A stretch of DNA of 64,000 nucleotides from an uncultured Bacteroides sp. (GTDB lineage Bacteria > Bacteroidota > Bacteroidia > Bacteroidales > Bacteroidaceae): assembly GCA_944321495.1 (NCBI GenBank), contig CALULP010000040.1, positions 1 through 64,000 on the forward strand. The letters run 5' to 3'. Below the pieces are notes generated by a model. The model did no database searches. It worked only from the letters and a program-made list of their open reading frames with translations, and was not told the DNA's origin. This document shows, piece by piece, positions 28,333 to 35,932 of the stretch (position 1 is its first letter; each line of letters opens with the position of its first letter). The position numbers were made by a program, and so were the translations under genes.

Positions 28333-28920
28333 ATGAACAATTTTAAAGTTTTAATGAATGGTATCGTCAAAGAGAATCCTACATTCGTGCTTCTCCTTGG
28401 CATGTGTCCTACGCTGGGTACGACATCGTCTGCCATCAATGGCATGGGCATGGGACTGGCCACCGCCTTTGTGTTGATTTGCTCCAACGTGGTTATTTCG
28501 GCCATTAAGAACCTGATTCCCGACATGGTACGCATTCCTGCCTTTGTCGTGGTGATAGCCTCGTTCGTTACCTTGTTGCAGATGATTATGCAAGCCTATG
28601 TGCCGGGGCTTTACGCTACGTTGGGCTTGTTTATCCCTTTGATTGTGGTAAACTGCATCCTGTTGGGGCGTGCCGAAGCTTTTGCTGCCAAAAATGGCCC
28701 GGTAGCTTCCATGTTCGACGGCTTGGGCATGGGCTTGGGCTTTACCATCGGTTTGACCACATTGGGTGCTGTCCGTGAGCTGTTGGGAACCGGAAAGATT
28801 TTCGGGCTGACTATCTATCCGGAAGATTGCGGCATGCTCCTCTTTGTGCTGGCGCCGGGCGCATTCATTGCTTTGGGATACCTTATTGCTTTGGTAAACA
28901 AGATGAAGAAGGCGTCGTGA
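28333..28920 (+). CDS. rnfE: Rnf electron transport complex subunit E
   Basis: This 195-aa integral membrane subunit has six membrane helices and the typical start (KVLMNGIVKENPTFVLLLGMCPTLG). RnfE pairs with RnfA to form the membrane core, where ion pumping and an embedded Fe-S centre are thought to lie. Cysteines in LLGMCPTLG and VVNCILLGR are the conserved pair. It lies 18 nt after rnfG and 43 nt before rnfA. Confidence 0.95.
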   Translation: MNNFKVLMNGIVKENPTFVLLLGMCPTLGTTSSAINGMGMGLATAFVLICSNVVISAIKNLIPDMVRIPAFVVVIASFVTLLQMIMQAYVPGLYATLGLFIPLIVVNCILLGRAEAFAAKNGPVASMFDGLGMGLGFTIGLTTLGAVRELLGTGKIFGLTIYPEDCGMLLFVLAPGAFIALGYLIALVNKMKKAS

Positions 28921-28963
28921 AATCGTCGGATAAGTTGATTAACAACAAAAAAACAGGAATCGT

Positions 28964-29542
28964 ATGGAATATATATTGATATTTATTTCGGCAATCTTTG
29001 TCAATAACATTGTTTTGTCCCAATTCTTGGGCATTTGTCCGTTCTTGGGCGTTTCCAAGAAGATTGATACCGCGTTGGGCATGTCTGCCGCAGTGGCATT
29101 TGTGCTTACCATAGCTACTATTGTAACGTTTCTGATACAGAAATATGTCCTCGATACGTTGGGCTTGGGCTATTTGCAGACCATCACTTTCATTTTGGTC
29201 ATCGCAGCTTTGGTGCAGATGGTGGAAATCATCCTGAAAAAAGTATCTCCTGCACTCTATCAAGCCTTGGGCGTATTCCTGCCGTTGATTACTACCAACT
29301 GTTGTATTTTGGGCGTGGCTATTCTGGTTATTCAGAAAGACTATGACTTGTTGACGGGCATCGTATATGCATTCTCTACGGCATTGGGCTTTGGTTTGGC
29401 ATTGACTTTGTTTGCGGGTTTGCGCGAGCAGATGAGTTTGGTCAACATTCCCAAAGGCATGCAGGGCACTCCCATTGCCTTGCTTACTGCAGGTTTGCTG
29501 GCAATGGCATTTATGGGATTTTCCGGCGTAGTGAAAATCTGA
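28964..29542 (+). CDS. rnfA: Rnf electron transport complex subunit A
   Basis: This 192-aa subunit has six membrane helices and is homologous to RnfE in inverted topology. The conserved cysteines lie in SQFLGICPFLGVSKK and PLITTNCCILGV. It is the last gene of the operon and is followed by a strong terminator hairpin at 29600-29673. With RnfBCDGE it forms a ferredoxin:NAD+ oxidoreductase that builds an ion gradient; whether Na+ or H+ is moved cannot be told from the sequence. Confidence 0.95.
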   Translation: MEYILIFISAIFVNNIVLSQFLGICPFLGVSKKIDTALGMSAAVAFVLTIATIVTFLIQKYVLDTLGLGYLQTITFILVIAALVQMVEIILKKVSPALYQALGVFLPLITTNCCILGVAILVIQKDYDLLTGIVYAFSTALGFGLALTLFAGLREQMSLVNIPKGMQGTPIALLTAGLLAMAFMGFSGVVKI

Positions 29543-29599
29543 CAGCTGCCGGACATACCGTCAAGCGTTGACCTGGTTGTCTCGCCAGGAAGCATATAG

Positions 29600-29673
29600 C
29601 GTTTAGCGGCGGATAATTGGTGGAGTAACAACTCTGTTACCCGCACCACTTATCCGCCGCTAAACGTTTTTTT
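29600..29673 (+). terminator. Terminator of the rnf operon
   Basis: Perfect 17-bp arms (29600-29616 and 29650-29666, core TTTAGCGGCGG) with a partly paired interior are followed by a run of seven or more T. It lies 58 nt after rnfA. Confidence 0.85.
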
Positions 29674-29735
29674 ATTGTCCGTTTGTCCGCATGCGGCAGT
29701 GGCATTTCGTTTCCGCAAGGCAGCACATTGAAAGG

Positions 29736-29820
29736 GAATCATCCTGGATGATTCCGGGAATCATGTACGATGATTCCTAGAATCATGCACGATGATTCCC
29801 CTAATCAAGTACGATGATTC
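29736..29820. repeat. 22-bp tandem palindrome array C
   Basis: Four units start at 29736, 29758, 29780 and 29802, exactly 22 bp apart. Each is GAATCAT, a 5-nt centre, ATGATTC (the last begins TAATCAA), then a 3-nt linker: 7+5+7+3. Centres vary (CCTGG, GTACG, GCACG, GTACG) while arms are conserved. A second copy of the family is at 35717-35779. Confidence 0.93.
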
Positions 29821-30053
29821 TTCCTTTATGCCGACGTAAGCCGCTCCTTCTGCGCAGGCTGAAGGAGGGCGGAAGATGCCTATGTGCGGGGGAATGTTGC
29901 AGCTTGTGTTTTCCAGCCAAATTATTAATAAATCATAAAAAGGCATTCATTACAGGCAATAAACTTCTATCTTTAACCATTCAATAGGCCCCATTCATCA
30001 GAATGATGATATTAAAATGTTGATAATCAGTCGGACTAAAACTATTTTCAGAT

Positions 30054-30476
30054 ATGCATATTGTACAATTGCCCGGAACAGACAAACAACTTTATGAGTT
30101 GGTCGCTCCATTAATAATGAATCCGAAAGTCTTAAAGCAGAATTATAATTTCCCATTCCGGACCTCGGAACGCTATGAGTGGTTCATCGCGGTCGAAGGC
30201 GAAGAAGTGGAAGGTTTTGTGCCCGTTGAGCATAAGGCATCGGAAGATGTCATCAACAATTACTACATCAAGGGCAAGGACCCTGAGACCCTTAAGTTGT
30301 TGCTTGGTCACATCCTTGCTCAACGGGATGAAAGCAAAGACTTGGCTGCGATTAGTTTTGTGGAAGATAAAGGCTTATTTCAGGATTTGGGCTTTATGCC
30401 AGAGAAAGTGTGGACACGTTATGTGAAAATGAAAAAAACACCGGTAAAAAATGAGTTCATCCAAGAAAAACAATAA
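30054..30476 (+). CDS. GNAT-like small protein upstream of ibrA-like gene
   Basis: This 140-aa protein has the strand-helix order of a GNAT N-acetyltransferase (ERYEWFIAVEGEEVEGFVPVE as strands 3-4; LKLLLGHILAQRD; AAISFVEDKGLFQDLGFMPEKVWTRYVKM as the C-terminal half). The acetyl-CoA loop Q/RxxGxG is not clear, so the enzyme activity is uncertain. It overlaps the following PP-loop gene by 26 nt and is certainly in the same operon. Proteins like it travel with IbrA/IbrB-like pairs in Bacteroidales, from memory. The target is unknown. Confidence 0.7.
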   Translation: MHIVQLPGTDKQLYELVAPLIMNPKVLKQNYNFPFRTSERYEWFIAVEGEEVEGFVPVEHKASEDVINNYYIKGKDPETLKLLLGHILAQRDESKDLAAISFVEDKGLFQDLGFMPEKVWTRYVKMKKTPVKNEFIQEKQ

Positions 30477-31752
30477 GAATGTGTATGAACTGGCGTTAGA
30501 GCGCTTGGATATAATCTTTAAGGAGTTTGATACGATATGTGTTTCCTTTTCGGGAGGGAAAGATAGCGGCTTGTTGTTGAACCTGTGCATTGACTACATC
30601 CGTAAACACCAATTGAACCGGAAACTATGTGTCTTCCACATGGATTACGAGATTCAGTACAAGCATACTGTCGACTATGTGGATCGCGTGCTGGCAAGCA
30701 ACAGGGATATTCTGGAGGTTTACAGGGTGTGCGTACCTTTCCGGGTCAGCACATGCACTTCCATGTACCAGAGTTATTGGCGCCCTTGGCAGGATGACCT
30801 GAAAGACATTTGGGTGCGTCCAATGCCGGATGAATGTTATACCAAAGAACAATTTCCCTTTTATCGGGATGACATGTGGGATTATGACTTCCAGATGTTG
30901 TTTGCCAAGTGGCTGCACGAGCGGAAGAATTCTGTCCGTACTTGCTTCCTGATAGGTATCCGCACGCAGGAAAGTTTCAATCGTTGGCGCAGCATCCACC
31001 TCTGCCGCAAGTATCAAATGTACCACAAGTACCGTTGGACGTCCAAGATAGGCAATGACATTTATAATGCCTATCCTATATACGATTGGAAAACCACGGA
31101 CATCTGGACGGCAAATGGCAAATTTAAATATGATTATAATCACCTGTATGATTTATATTACAAGGCAGGGGTCAGTTTGGAACGTCAACGTGTGGCAAGC
31201 CCCTTCCTGAGTGAAGCCCAGGATAGCCTCCGCCTGTATCGTGCCATAGATCCGAACACTTGGGGAAAGATGATAGGCCGGGTAAATGGAGTCAACTTCA
31301 CCGGCATATATGGCGGAACCCGTGCCATGGGCTGGCAGTCGGTCCGCTTGCCCGAAGGCTATACGTGGAAAGGATTCATGCAATTCCTGCTTTCCACTCT
31401 GCCCGAAGAAACACGTAGGAACTATCTGAGGAAATTGACCGTCAGCATAGAATTCTGGCGTACCAAAGGAGGGTGTTTGTCAGAGGCTACTATCGAAAAA
31501 TTAAGGAATGCCGGTGTGACGTTGGAGGTAGGAAATTCCACCAATTATAAAACTTATAAAAAACCTGTACGGATGGGGTATTTGGATGACATTGACATTC
31601 CTGAATTCCGTGAAATTCCTACTTATAAACGCATGTGCATCTGCATTCTGAAAAATGACCATGCTTGTAAGTACATGGGGTTTGCACTGACCAAAGAAGA
31701 AGCCTACAAAAGAGATAAAATCATGGAACAATTTAAAAATCTGAAATTATGA
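30451..31752 (+). CDS. IbrA-like PP-loop ATPase (PAPS-reductase fold, DUF3440)
   Basis: This 433-aa protein begins with a PAPS-reductase/PP-loop ATP-pyrophosphatase domain with VSFSGGKDSG at residues 31-40. A long C-terminal DUF3440 region follows (YNAYPIYDWKTTDIW near 210; CICILKNDHACKYMGFALTKEE near the end). The fold adenylates a substrate or activates sulfur. DUF3440 proteins include E. coli IbrA, which together with IbrB raises expression of immunoglobulin-binding eib genes by an unresolved mechanism. It overlaps the gene before it by 26 nt and the ParB-like gene after it by 4 nt. Confidence 0.85.
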   Translation: MSSSKKNNKNVYELALERLDIIFKEFDTICVSFSGGKDSGLLLNLCIDYIRKHQLNRKLCVFHMDYEIQYKHTVDYVDRVLASNRDILEVYRVCVPFRVSTCTSMYQSYWRPWQDDLKDIWVRPMPDECYTKEQFPFYRDDMWDYDFQMLFAKWLHERKNSVRTCFLIGIRTQESFNRWRSIHLCRKYQMYHKYRWTSKIGNDIYNAYPIYDWKTTDIWTANGKFKYDYNHLYDLYYKAGVSLERQRVASPFLSEAQDSLRLYRAIDPNTWGKMIGRVNGVNFTGIYGGTRAMGWQSVRLPEGYTWKGFMQFLLSTLPEETRRNYLRKLTVSIEFWRTKGGCLSEATIEKLRNAGVTLEVGNSTNYKTYKKPVRMGYLDDIDIPEFREIPTYKRMCICILKNDHACKYMGFALTKEEAYKRDKIMEQFKNLKL

Positions 31753-32288
31753 GCGAATATAAAAGTCCGGTATACAATGTAAAAGCCATTCCCGTAGAAA
31801 AAGTACAGGCCAATGATTACAATCCGAATGTGGTGGCACCTCCGGAAATGAAACTTCTGGAGCTATCCATTTGGGAGGATGGTTTTACGATGCCGTGTGT
31901 CTGTTATTACGATGAAACGGAAGACAAATATATATTGGTAGATGGTTTTCATCGCTATCAAGTCTTGAAAAGCTCCAAACGGGTTAATGAGCGCGAAAAA
32001 GGTCTGCTCCCCGTGGTGGTCATCGAGAAAGACTTGTCAAACCGGATGGCTTCAACCATACGGCATAACCGGGCAAGAGGCACGCACAACATTGAGCTGA
32101 TGTGTAATATCGTTGCCGAGTTGGACCGCTCCGGAATGTCGGACGAGTGGATCATGAAACATATAGGAATGGATCGTGATGAATTGTTGCGCTTGAAACA
32201 GATTTCGGGATTGGCGGAATTGTTTGCCGATAAGTCCTTCAGTGTGCCCGATGATAATGAGACTTTCCAGCCTCCTACTTATTATTGA
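31749..32288 (+). CDS. IbrB-like ParB/sulfiredoxin-fold protein
   Basis: This 179-aa protein has a ParB N-terminal-type (ParB/Srx) domain. Its signature is YILVDGFHRYQVLK (DGFHR at residues 65-69), followed by the helical RMASTIRHNRARGTHNIELMCNIVAEL and an HTH-like MSDEWIMKHIGMDRDELLRLKQI. ParB/Srx folds bind or hydrolyse nucleotides, and IbrB is the partner of IbrA. It is translationally coupled to the PP-loop gene (ATGA overlap) and ends just before a strong terminator. It is not in a parAB partition context, so chromosome partitioning is unlikely. Confidence 0.85.
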   Translation: MSEYKSPVYNVKAIPVEKVQANDYNPNVVAPPEMKLLELSIWEDGFTMPCVCYYDETEDKYILVDGFHRYQVLKSSKRVNEREKGLLPVVVIEKDLSNRMASTIRHNRARGTHNIELMCNIVAELDRSGMSDEWIMKHIGMDRDELLRLKQISGLAELFADKSFSVPDDNETFQPPTYY

Positions 32289-32301
32289 ACTTAAAAAATG
32301 C

Positions 32302-32352
32302 GGCAAAGCCATCCTGCCATCGGAATGTCCGGGCAGGATGGCTTTGCCTTTT
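32302..32352. terminator. Bidirectional terminator after the ibrB-like gene
   Basis: Perfect 17-bp arms (32302-32318 and 32332-32348; GGCAAAGCC...) sit between convergent genes. A-rich sequence precedes and TTTT follows. Confidence 0.85.
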
Positions 32353-32373
32353 AGAAAGAAAAGTCATGGGGGA

Positions 32374-32976
32374 TTATTCTTTCTTTAATGAAAATCCCAT
32401 AAGCATGCCGTCATACCCTTCTGCCAGCGAACCAATGGTCTGCAGGGTATTGTTGTTGCTTTTGCTTGACAAAAAAGTTATCAGGTCCAACAGTTTGTCG
32501 AAGTTGAACAACAGGTTCATGTCTGTTGAAGTACAGTTTAACTTGGCATTCAAGCCTACTAATTTCGCAAACTTAAGATTGACCTTCTGATGGGATGTGT
32601 CATACGAATAAGTCCCTTTTAAGTCCTTTCCGCTTATCCGGGCCATAAAGGTACTGTCAGCGTTAAACGTGAAAGATAATTTGCCTTCTTCAAATCCTAC
32701 TTTTGCCAACTGTTCGTTGAGTTTCTCTTCTACGGTATTCGCTGCCACTGTCCCGCCGGCTTTTGCCAGCAGGTTGTCCGATTCAAATTCTACAGCAGCT
32801 CCTGTGTAATTCCAGGTGCCTTCCATACTGGCTGTGTTTTTGCCGGTTACGGCGCTTACTACTTTCTCTACATTCTCGCGTTTCAGCAAGTCTTTCAGCG
32901 ATTGTGCCTGGACATTGGTCGTGTAGAACAATCCTGCTGCAAGGATAGATACGGAGATTAAAAAAGTTTTTTTCAT
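32374..32976 (-). CDS. DUF4923 family exported protein
   Basis: This 200-aa exported protein has a signal peptide KKTFLISVSILAAGLFYTTNVQAQ (cleavage after residue 24). I used the ATG at 32976; the frame opens 48 nt earlier inside the engB tail. The mature part matches the DUF4923 pattern of Bacteroidales (LLKRENVEKVVSAVTG, MEGTWNYTGAAVEFESDNLLAKAGG, FTFNADSTFMARISGKDLKGTYSY, YDGMLMGFSLKK), a lipocalin-like beta fold. Function is unknown. It lies 4 nt after engB on the same strand. Confidence 0.85.
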   Translation of the reverse strand: MKKTFLISVSILAAGLFYTTNVQAQSLKDLLKRENVEKVVSAVTGKNTASMEGTWNYTGAAVEFESDNLLAKAGGTVAANTVEEKLNEQLAKVGFEEGKLSFTFNADSTFMARISGKDLKGTYSYDTSHQKVNLKFAKLVGLNAKLNCTSTDMNLLFNFDKLLDLITFLSSKSNNNTLQTIGSLAEGYDGMLMGFSLKKE

Positions 32977-32980
32977 ATTA

Positions 32981-33595
32981 TTACTTCGATTGGTTTGTTT
33001 GAATCTCTTTGTTAATACTTTCAATGTAATTCAGCAACTCTTCTCTGCCCAAACGGTTCTCCGAAGACGTGATGAAGTGGGGGGGGAGCTCCTCCCATTG
33101 TTCATGCAATTGTTGCAGGTATTGAGCTATATTATTGTTTAATGCATTGGCTTTCATCTTGTCGGCCTTAGTAAAAATGATGGCAAAAGGTATCCCATTC
33201 TCTCCCAGCCATTCAATGAACGATAGGTCTATATTTTGCGGTTTCAGGCGGCTGTCTACCAATACAAACAGACAGGTCATTTGTTCACGTTGCAATATAT
33301 AGCTTTCGATGATGCGTTTGATTTGTGCTTGTGCTTTTTGTCCGCGTTTGGCATAGCCATATCCCGGAAGGTCTACAATGTACCATTCCTTATTGATGAG
33401 GAAGTGGTTGATCAGCAAAGTTTTTCCCGGCGTGGCCGATGTCATGGCCAACCCCTTGCGCCTTGTCAACATGTTGATAAGGCTGGACTTGCCGACATTG
33501 GATCGACCGATGAAAGCATATTCCGGCAATTTGCCTTGCGGGCATTTTTTTACATCTGTGTTGCTGATGACAAATTCTGCGCTGGTTATTTCCAT
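32981..33595 (-). CDS. engB: Ribosome biogenesis GTP-binding protein EngB/YsxC
   Basis: EngB is a small GTPase needed for assembly of the large ribosomal subunit. I used the ATG at 33595, giving [11 protein letters not shown] and 204 aa. An upstream extension lacks homology. Motifs are G1 GRSNVGKS (residues 30-37), G2 in ATPGKT, G3 DLPGYG, G4 TKAD and G5 SSE. The length fits the family. It is followed 4 nt later by the DUF4923 gene, so the two are probably cotranscribed. Confidence 0.95.
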   Translation of the reverse strand: MEITSAEFVISNTDVKKCPQGKLPEYAFIGRSNVGKSSLINMLTRRKGLAMTSATPGKTLLINHFLINKEWYIVDLPGYGYAKRGQKAQAQIKRIIESYILQREQMTCLFVLVDSRLKPQNIDLSFIEWLGENGIPFAIIFTKADKMKANALNNNIAQYLQQLHEQWEELPPHFITSSENRLGREELLNYIESINKEIQTNQSK

Positions 33596-33670
33596 ATCTG
33601 TCAAAATCTGGTTTCCTTTTGCAAATATACTATTTCTGTGTGATATATAAGGTGTGGCTGTTATGATGTA

Positions 33671-33710
33671 AAAAATCCCCATAGACCAGTAAATGGTTTA
33701 TGGGGATTTT
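33671..33710 (-). terminator. Terminator of the Fe-S scaffold/GGGtGRT operon
   Basis: Perfect 12-bp arms AAAATCCCCATA (33672-33683) and TATGGGGATTTT (33699-33710) give a T-rich tail on the minus strand. It lies 26 nt beyond the GGGtGRT stop. Confidence 0.85.
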
Positions 33711-33735
33711 ATAATAGGAACCCTTTGAAAAGGCA

Positions 33736-34746
33736 TTACTTGCTCAGAGCCAGAGACACGTTAACGGCGCAAGCTACGGTGCAACCTACCATCGGGTTGT
33801 TGCCGATGCCCAAGAAGCCCATCATTTCAACGTGAGCGGGAACTGATGAAGAACCTGCGAACTGAGCATCGCTGTGCATACGGCCCATAGTGTCGGTCAT
33901 ACCGTAAGAAGCAGGACCTGCGGCCATGTTGTCCGGGTGCAATGTACGGCCTGTACCGCCACCGCTGGCTACCGAGAAGTAAGGCTTGCCAGCCAATACA
34001 CGTTCTTTCTTGTAAGTGCCGGCTACCGGGTGCTGGAAGCGGGTGGGGTTGGTAGAGTTACCCGTGATGGATACGTCTACATTTTCATGCCACATGATGG
34101 CTACGCCTTCGCGTACATCGTCAGCGCCATAGCATTTTACTTTGGCACGCGGACCGTCGGAGTACGGAGTCTCTTTTACGACTTTCAGTTCGCCGGTGAA
34201 ATAGTCGAACTCGGTTTGAACATAGGTAAAGCCGTTGATGCGGGAAATAATCATGGCGGCATCCTTGCCCAAGCCGTTCAAGATGCAGCGCAAGGGGTTC
34301 TTGCGTACCTTGTTTGCCATTTCGGCAATCTTGATGGCGCCTTCGGCAGCGGCAAACGATTCGTGTCCTGCCAAGAAGGCGAAGCATTGGGTTTCATCGC
34401 GGAGCAGACGGGCTGCCAGGTTTCCGTGACCCAAACCTACCTTGCGGTCGTCGGCTACAGATCCGGGAATGCAGAATGCCTGCAAGCCGATACCGATGGC
34501 TTCGGCAGCGTCGGCAGCATTTTTGCAGCCTTTTTTCAAGGCGATGGCGCAACCTACCACGTATGCCCATTTGGCGTTCTCGAAGCAGATGCCTTGCGTT
34601 TCCTGGCAAGTCAAGTACGGGTCGAGGCCGGCGGCGTCACAGATTGCATTAGCTTCTTCGATGTCTTTGATACCGTATTCGTTCAGCGCAGCAAGGATTT
34701 GCTTGATGCGACGGTCTTGGCTTTCAAATTGTACAGGTCTAATCAT
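33736..34746 (-). CDS. GGGtGRT family protein
   Basis: This 336-aa protein carries the family-naming motif GGGTGRT at residues 262-268 (SVASGGGTGRTLHPDNM). It also has conserved cysteines in YLTCQETQGICF, VVGCAIALKKGC and CTVACAVN. The family is found in anaerobes, nearly always beside an IscU/NifU-like scaffold gene as here, and has no proven function. The cysteines and the pairing suggest a role in Fe-S or sulfur handling. It lies 14 nt after the scaffold gene, so both are in one operon. Confidence 0.9.
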   Translation of the reverse strand: MIRPVQFESQDRRIKQILAALNEYGIKDIEEANAICDAAGLDPYLTCQETQGICFENAKWAYVVGCAIALKKGCKNAADAAEAIGIGLQAFCIPGSVADDRKVGLGHGNLAARLLRDETQCFAFLAGHESFAAAEGAIKIAEMANKVRKNPLRCILNGLGKDAAMIISRINGFTYVQTEFDYFTGELKVVKETPYSDGPRAKVKCYGADDVREGVAIMWHENVDVSITGNSTNPTRFQHPVAGTYKKERVLAGKPYFSVASGGGTGRTLHPDNMAAGPASYGMTDTMGRMHSDAQFAGSSSVPAHVEMMGFLGIGNNPMVGCTVACAVNVSLALSK

Positions 34747-34760
34747 AATCTGTGTCCTCC

Positions 34761-35462
34761 TTATTCTTTACGTGGGTCAATGTATTTAACTGCGCCTTGC
34801 TCGGGTTTGAAGCGTCCGTACGTGCCGGTAACTGCTTTCAAAGCTTCGTTGGCGTCTACGCCTTTCTTCACTTGTTCCATGAACTTGCCCATGTGGACAT
34901 ATTCATAACCGATGACTTCGTTGTCTTTGTCCAGGGCCATGCGGGTGATGTAGCCTTCGGTCAGTTCCAGGTAGCGGGTACCTTTGGCCAATGTGCCGTA
35001 GAGGGTTCCTGTCTGGCTGCGCAAGCCTTTGCCCAGGTCTTCCAGTCCGGCGCCAATCATCAGGCCGCCTTCGGAGAAAGCAGACTGTGTGCGGCCGTAC
35101 ACGATTTGCAGGAACAATTCACGCATGGCCGTGTTGATGGCGTCGCAAACCAAGTCGGTGTTCAGCGCTTCCAGGATGGTTTTGCCCGGCAGGATTTCCG
35201 AAGCCATGGCAGCCGAGTGGGTCATGCCCGAGCAGCCCAGCGTTTCAACCAGGCACTCTTGGATAACGCCGTTCTTCACGTTCAGCGTCAGCTTGCAGGC
35301 GCCCTGTTGGGGAGCACACCAGCCCACACCGTGTGTCAGGCCTGAGATGTCAACTATTTCCTTCGCTTTTACCCATTTACCTTCTTCGGGTATAGGAGCC
35401 GGTCCGTGGTTGGGACCCTTCTTTACAACACACATGTGTTCAACTTCGTGTGAATAAGTCAT
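34761..35462 (-). CDS. NifU/IscU-like iron-sulfur cluster scaffold protein
   Basis: This 233-aa protein resembles the IscU/NifU N-terminal scaffold fold, with cysteines C49 and C56 (VGWCAPQQGAC), C70 and C77 (LVETLGCSGMT) and a SEILPGKTILEAL helix. It is longer than IscU, having a C-terminal extension of about 90 residues with a GTRYLELTEGYITRM strand pair. The usual IscS, HscA and ferredoxin partners are absent. Its only partner is the GGGtGRT gene 14 nt downstream, an arrangement typical of anaerobes. A TAACTTTG promoter box lies 60 nt upstream. Confidence 0.85.
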   Translation of the reverse strand: MTYSHEVEHMCVVKKGPNHGPAPIPEEGKWVKAKEIVDISGLTHGVGWCAPQQGACKLTLNVKNGVIQECLVETLGCSGMTHSAAMASEILPGKTILEALNTDLVCDAINTAMRELFLQIVYGRTQSAFSEGGLMIGAGLEDLGKGLRSQTGTLYGTLAKGTRYLELTEGYITRMALDKDNEVIGYEYVHMGKFMEQVKKGVDANEALKAVTGTYGRFKPEQGAVKYIDPRKE

Positions 35463-35522
35463 AATCAGCTCTTTTAGTTAGTTATTATAAATAAACGTAA
35501 TGCCGTTTTCTCATTTCGTTTG

Positions 35523-35530
35523 CAAAGTTA
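35523..35530 (-). promoter_or_regulatory. -7 element before the Fe-S scaffold gene
   Basis: CAAAGTTA on the plus strand reads TAACTTTG on the minus strand, a TAnnTTTG match 60 nt before the start at 35462. Confidence 0.55.
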
Positions 35531-35716
35531 ACTTTTTTCCCCCTACTAACATCGCAAGGCTTGATTTTTTTTCTTAAAAACGCAAGAATACTGCTGTTTC
35601 CACGCTCGTTTGCCTTTCTATAGAGGCCTGTTTCCCGGCCAAACGGCGGCGGTAACGTGGCTTGCCGTGCCGGCCTGCAGGTGGAAAAAGTTTTATTGAA
35701 TCCGTACTTCAACGGA

Positions 35717-35779
35717 GAATCATCCAGGATGATTCCGGGAATCATGTACGATGATTCCTATAATCATGCACGATGATTC
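35717..35779. repeat. 22-bp tandem palindrome array C' (second copy of family C)
   Basis: Units start at 35717, 35739 and 35761, exactly 22 bp apart. They use the same GAATCAT / ATGATTC arms, 5-nt centres (CCAGG, GTACG, GCACG) and 3-nt linkers as array C, in the same order along the plus strand, 6 kb away. Confidence 0.93.
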
Positions 35780-35858
35780 CCCCTAAGGGTACGGACAAGT
35801 CCTGGAAAAGTCAATACAAAAGGAGGGGAAACCCGGGGAGGTAAGATTGCCTTACGGC

Positions 35859-35889
35859 TTGCATATTCGGAAAAAGACCTTTAACTTTG
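35859..35889 (+). promoter_or_regulatory. Promoter of rfbC-ugd
   Basis: TTG at 35859-35861 and TAACTTTG at 35882-35889 are separated by 20 bp, a good Bacteroides promoter. The rfbC start is 43 nt beyond. Confidence 0.65.
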
Positions 35890-35932
35890 CAAAAGTTATA
35901 CGTCACATATTTGATTTAAAAAAACATTCGAC

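Larger units (their letters stand above)
29543..30053. other. 511-nt intergenic region after rnfA
   Basis: It holds the rnf terminator (29600-29673), tandem repeat array C (29736-29820) and a T/A-rich leader before the GNAT-like gene. No open frame in it looks coding. A weak TATCTTTA box near 29971 could be the promoter of the next operon. Confidence 0.6.
35463..35932. other. 470-nt intergenic region between the Fe-S scaffold gene and rfbC
   Basis: It holds two divergent promoters (35523-35530 minus; 35859-35889 plus) and repeat array C' (35717-35779). A GC-rich stretch at 35625-35690 has no coding pattern I trust. Confidence 0.6.

Noticed and set aside
29736..29820. 22-bp arrays as CRISPR arrays
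   Set aside because: Units follow one another without unique spacers, are too short, and no cas genes are present.
31749..32288. Chromosome-partition ParB
   Set aside because: No parA, no parS-like cluster, short length and an IbrA partner instead.
33874..34908. 344-codon open frame opposite the GGGtGRT gene
   Set aside because: Antisense shadow spanning two real genes; no homology.
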